From: Bacteroidales bacterium
Lineage (GTDB): Bacteria > Bacteroidota > Bacteroidia > Bacteroidales > Azobacteroidaceae
Reading direction: 5' to 3'
NCBI GenBank assembly: GCA_003851245.1
Contig: BHEP01000030.1
Location: forward strand, 1-34,642
DNA length: 34,642 bases
Positions within the stretch are counted from its first letter, which is position 1. The number at the start of each line of letters is the position of its first letter. Below, piece after piece: positions 34,619 to 34,642 of the stretch. The notes beneath the pieces were generated by a model, which was given only the letters and a program-made list of their open reading frames with translations, was not told where the DNA came from and ran no database searches. A program made the position numbers and the translations under genes.

Positions 34619-34642
34619 ATGAGAAAAATTACTTTTCTATTT
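34619..34642 (+). CDS. start of a CDS cut by the window edge
   Basis: ATG followed by codons for RKITFLF, which looks like the beginning of a signal peptide (positive charge, then hydrophobic). A long leader with a consensus promoter precedes it. Nothing more can be said. Confidence 0.45.

Noticed and set aside
1..34642. tRNA, rRNA, CRISPR array, insertion sequence or phage genes
   Set aside because: I looked in the intergenic stretches on both strands and saw no cloverleaf, regular repeat-spacer pattern, transposase or integrase. The gaps are mostly short and explained by promoters.

Overview
The window is AT-rich DNA from a member of the Bacteroidota, most likely order Bacteroidales. The evidence is a SusC/SusD pair, lipoproteins with PD40 propellers, a DUF6057 and a DUF4301 protein, an L19 gene and RNA helicase of Bacteroides type, and promoters of the Bacteroides form (TTTG about 20 bases before TAnnTTTG) with few Shine-Dalgarno sites. 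I saw no tRNA, rRNA, CRISPR array or transposase. All family names come from reading translated motifs; no database search was run.

Region 1 (1-1259, + strand): a protein of the FkbO/Hyg5/XanB2 chorismatase type, split in frame by one TAG codon followed directly by ATG. Such enzymes supply hydroxybenzoate starters, for example for aryl-polyene or dialkylresorcinol pigments, so the window may begin at the edge of such a cluster.

Region 2 (1256-12424, - strand): a probable five-gene polysaccharide-utilisation operon, transcribed GH2 glycosidase > SusC > SusD > DUF6057 membrane protein > PD40 propeller lipoprotein with a c-type heme motif. The last two genes overlap by ATGA. A 13-bp perfect hairpin separates susD from the accessory pair. 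No regulator lies inside the window.

Region 3 (12978-19418): a second, non-SusC TonB-dependent receptor (+), then a convergent GH3 lipoprotein (-) whose promoter carries a 12-bp perfect inverted repeat, then a DUF4301 protein (-) that looks like a sugar-nucleotidyltransferase relative.

Region 4 (19521-30645): mostly housekeeping genes. They are a long RelA/SpoT protein with an eroded hydrolase domain (+); a - strand run of Smr/DUF2027, CYTH triphosphatase and outer-membrane phospholipase A; then on + queA, a PorE-like TPR/propeller/OmpA lipoprotein, a mannose-1-phosphate guanylyltransferase, and a DEAD-box helicase with a Gly/Arg-rich tail.

Region 5 (30669-34642): a perfect 18-bp bidirectional terminator, rplS (-), a GH3-beta-lactamase fusion (+) probably acting on cell-wall sugars, and a promoter plus long leader for a gene that starts at the right edge.

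The least explained items are the heme/propeller plus DUF6057 pair in the SusCD operon, the TAG-split chorismatase-like gene, the hydrolase-dead Rel protein, and a 32-33 bp imperfect repeat found both in front of the GH2 gene and next to rplS.
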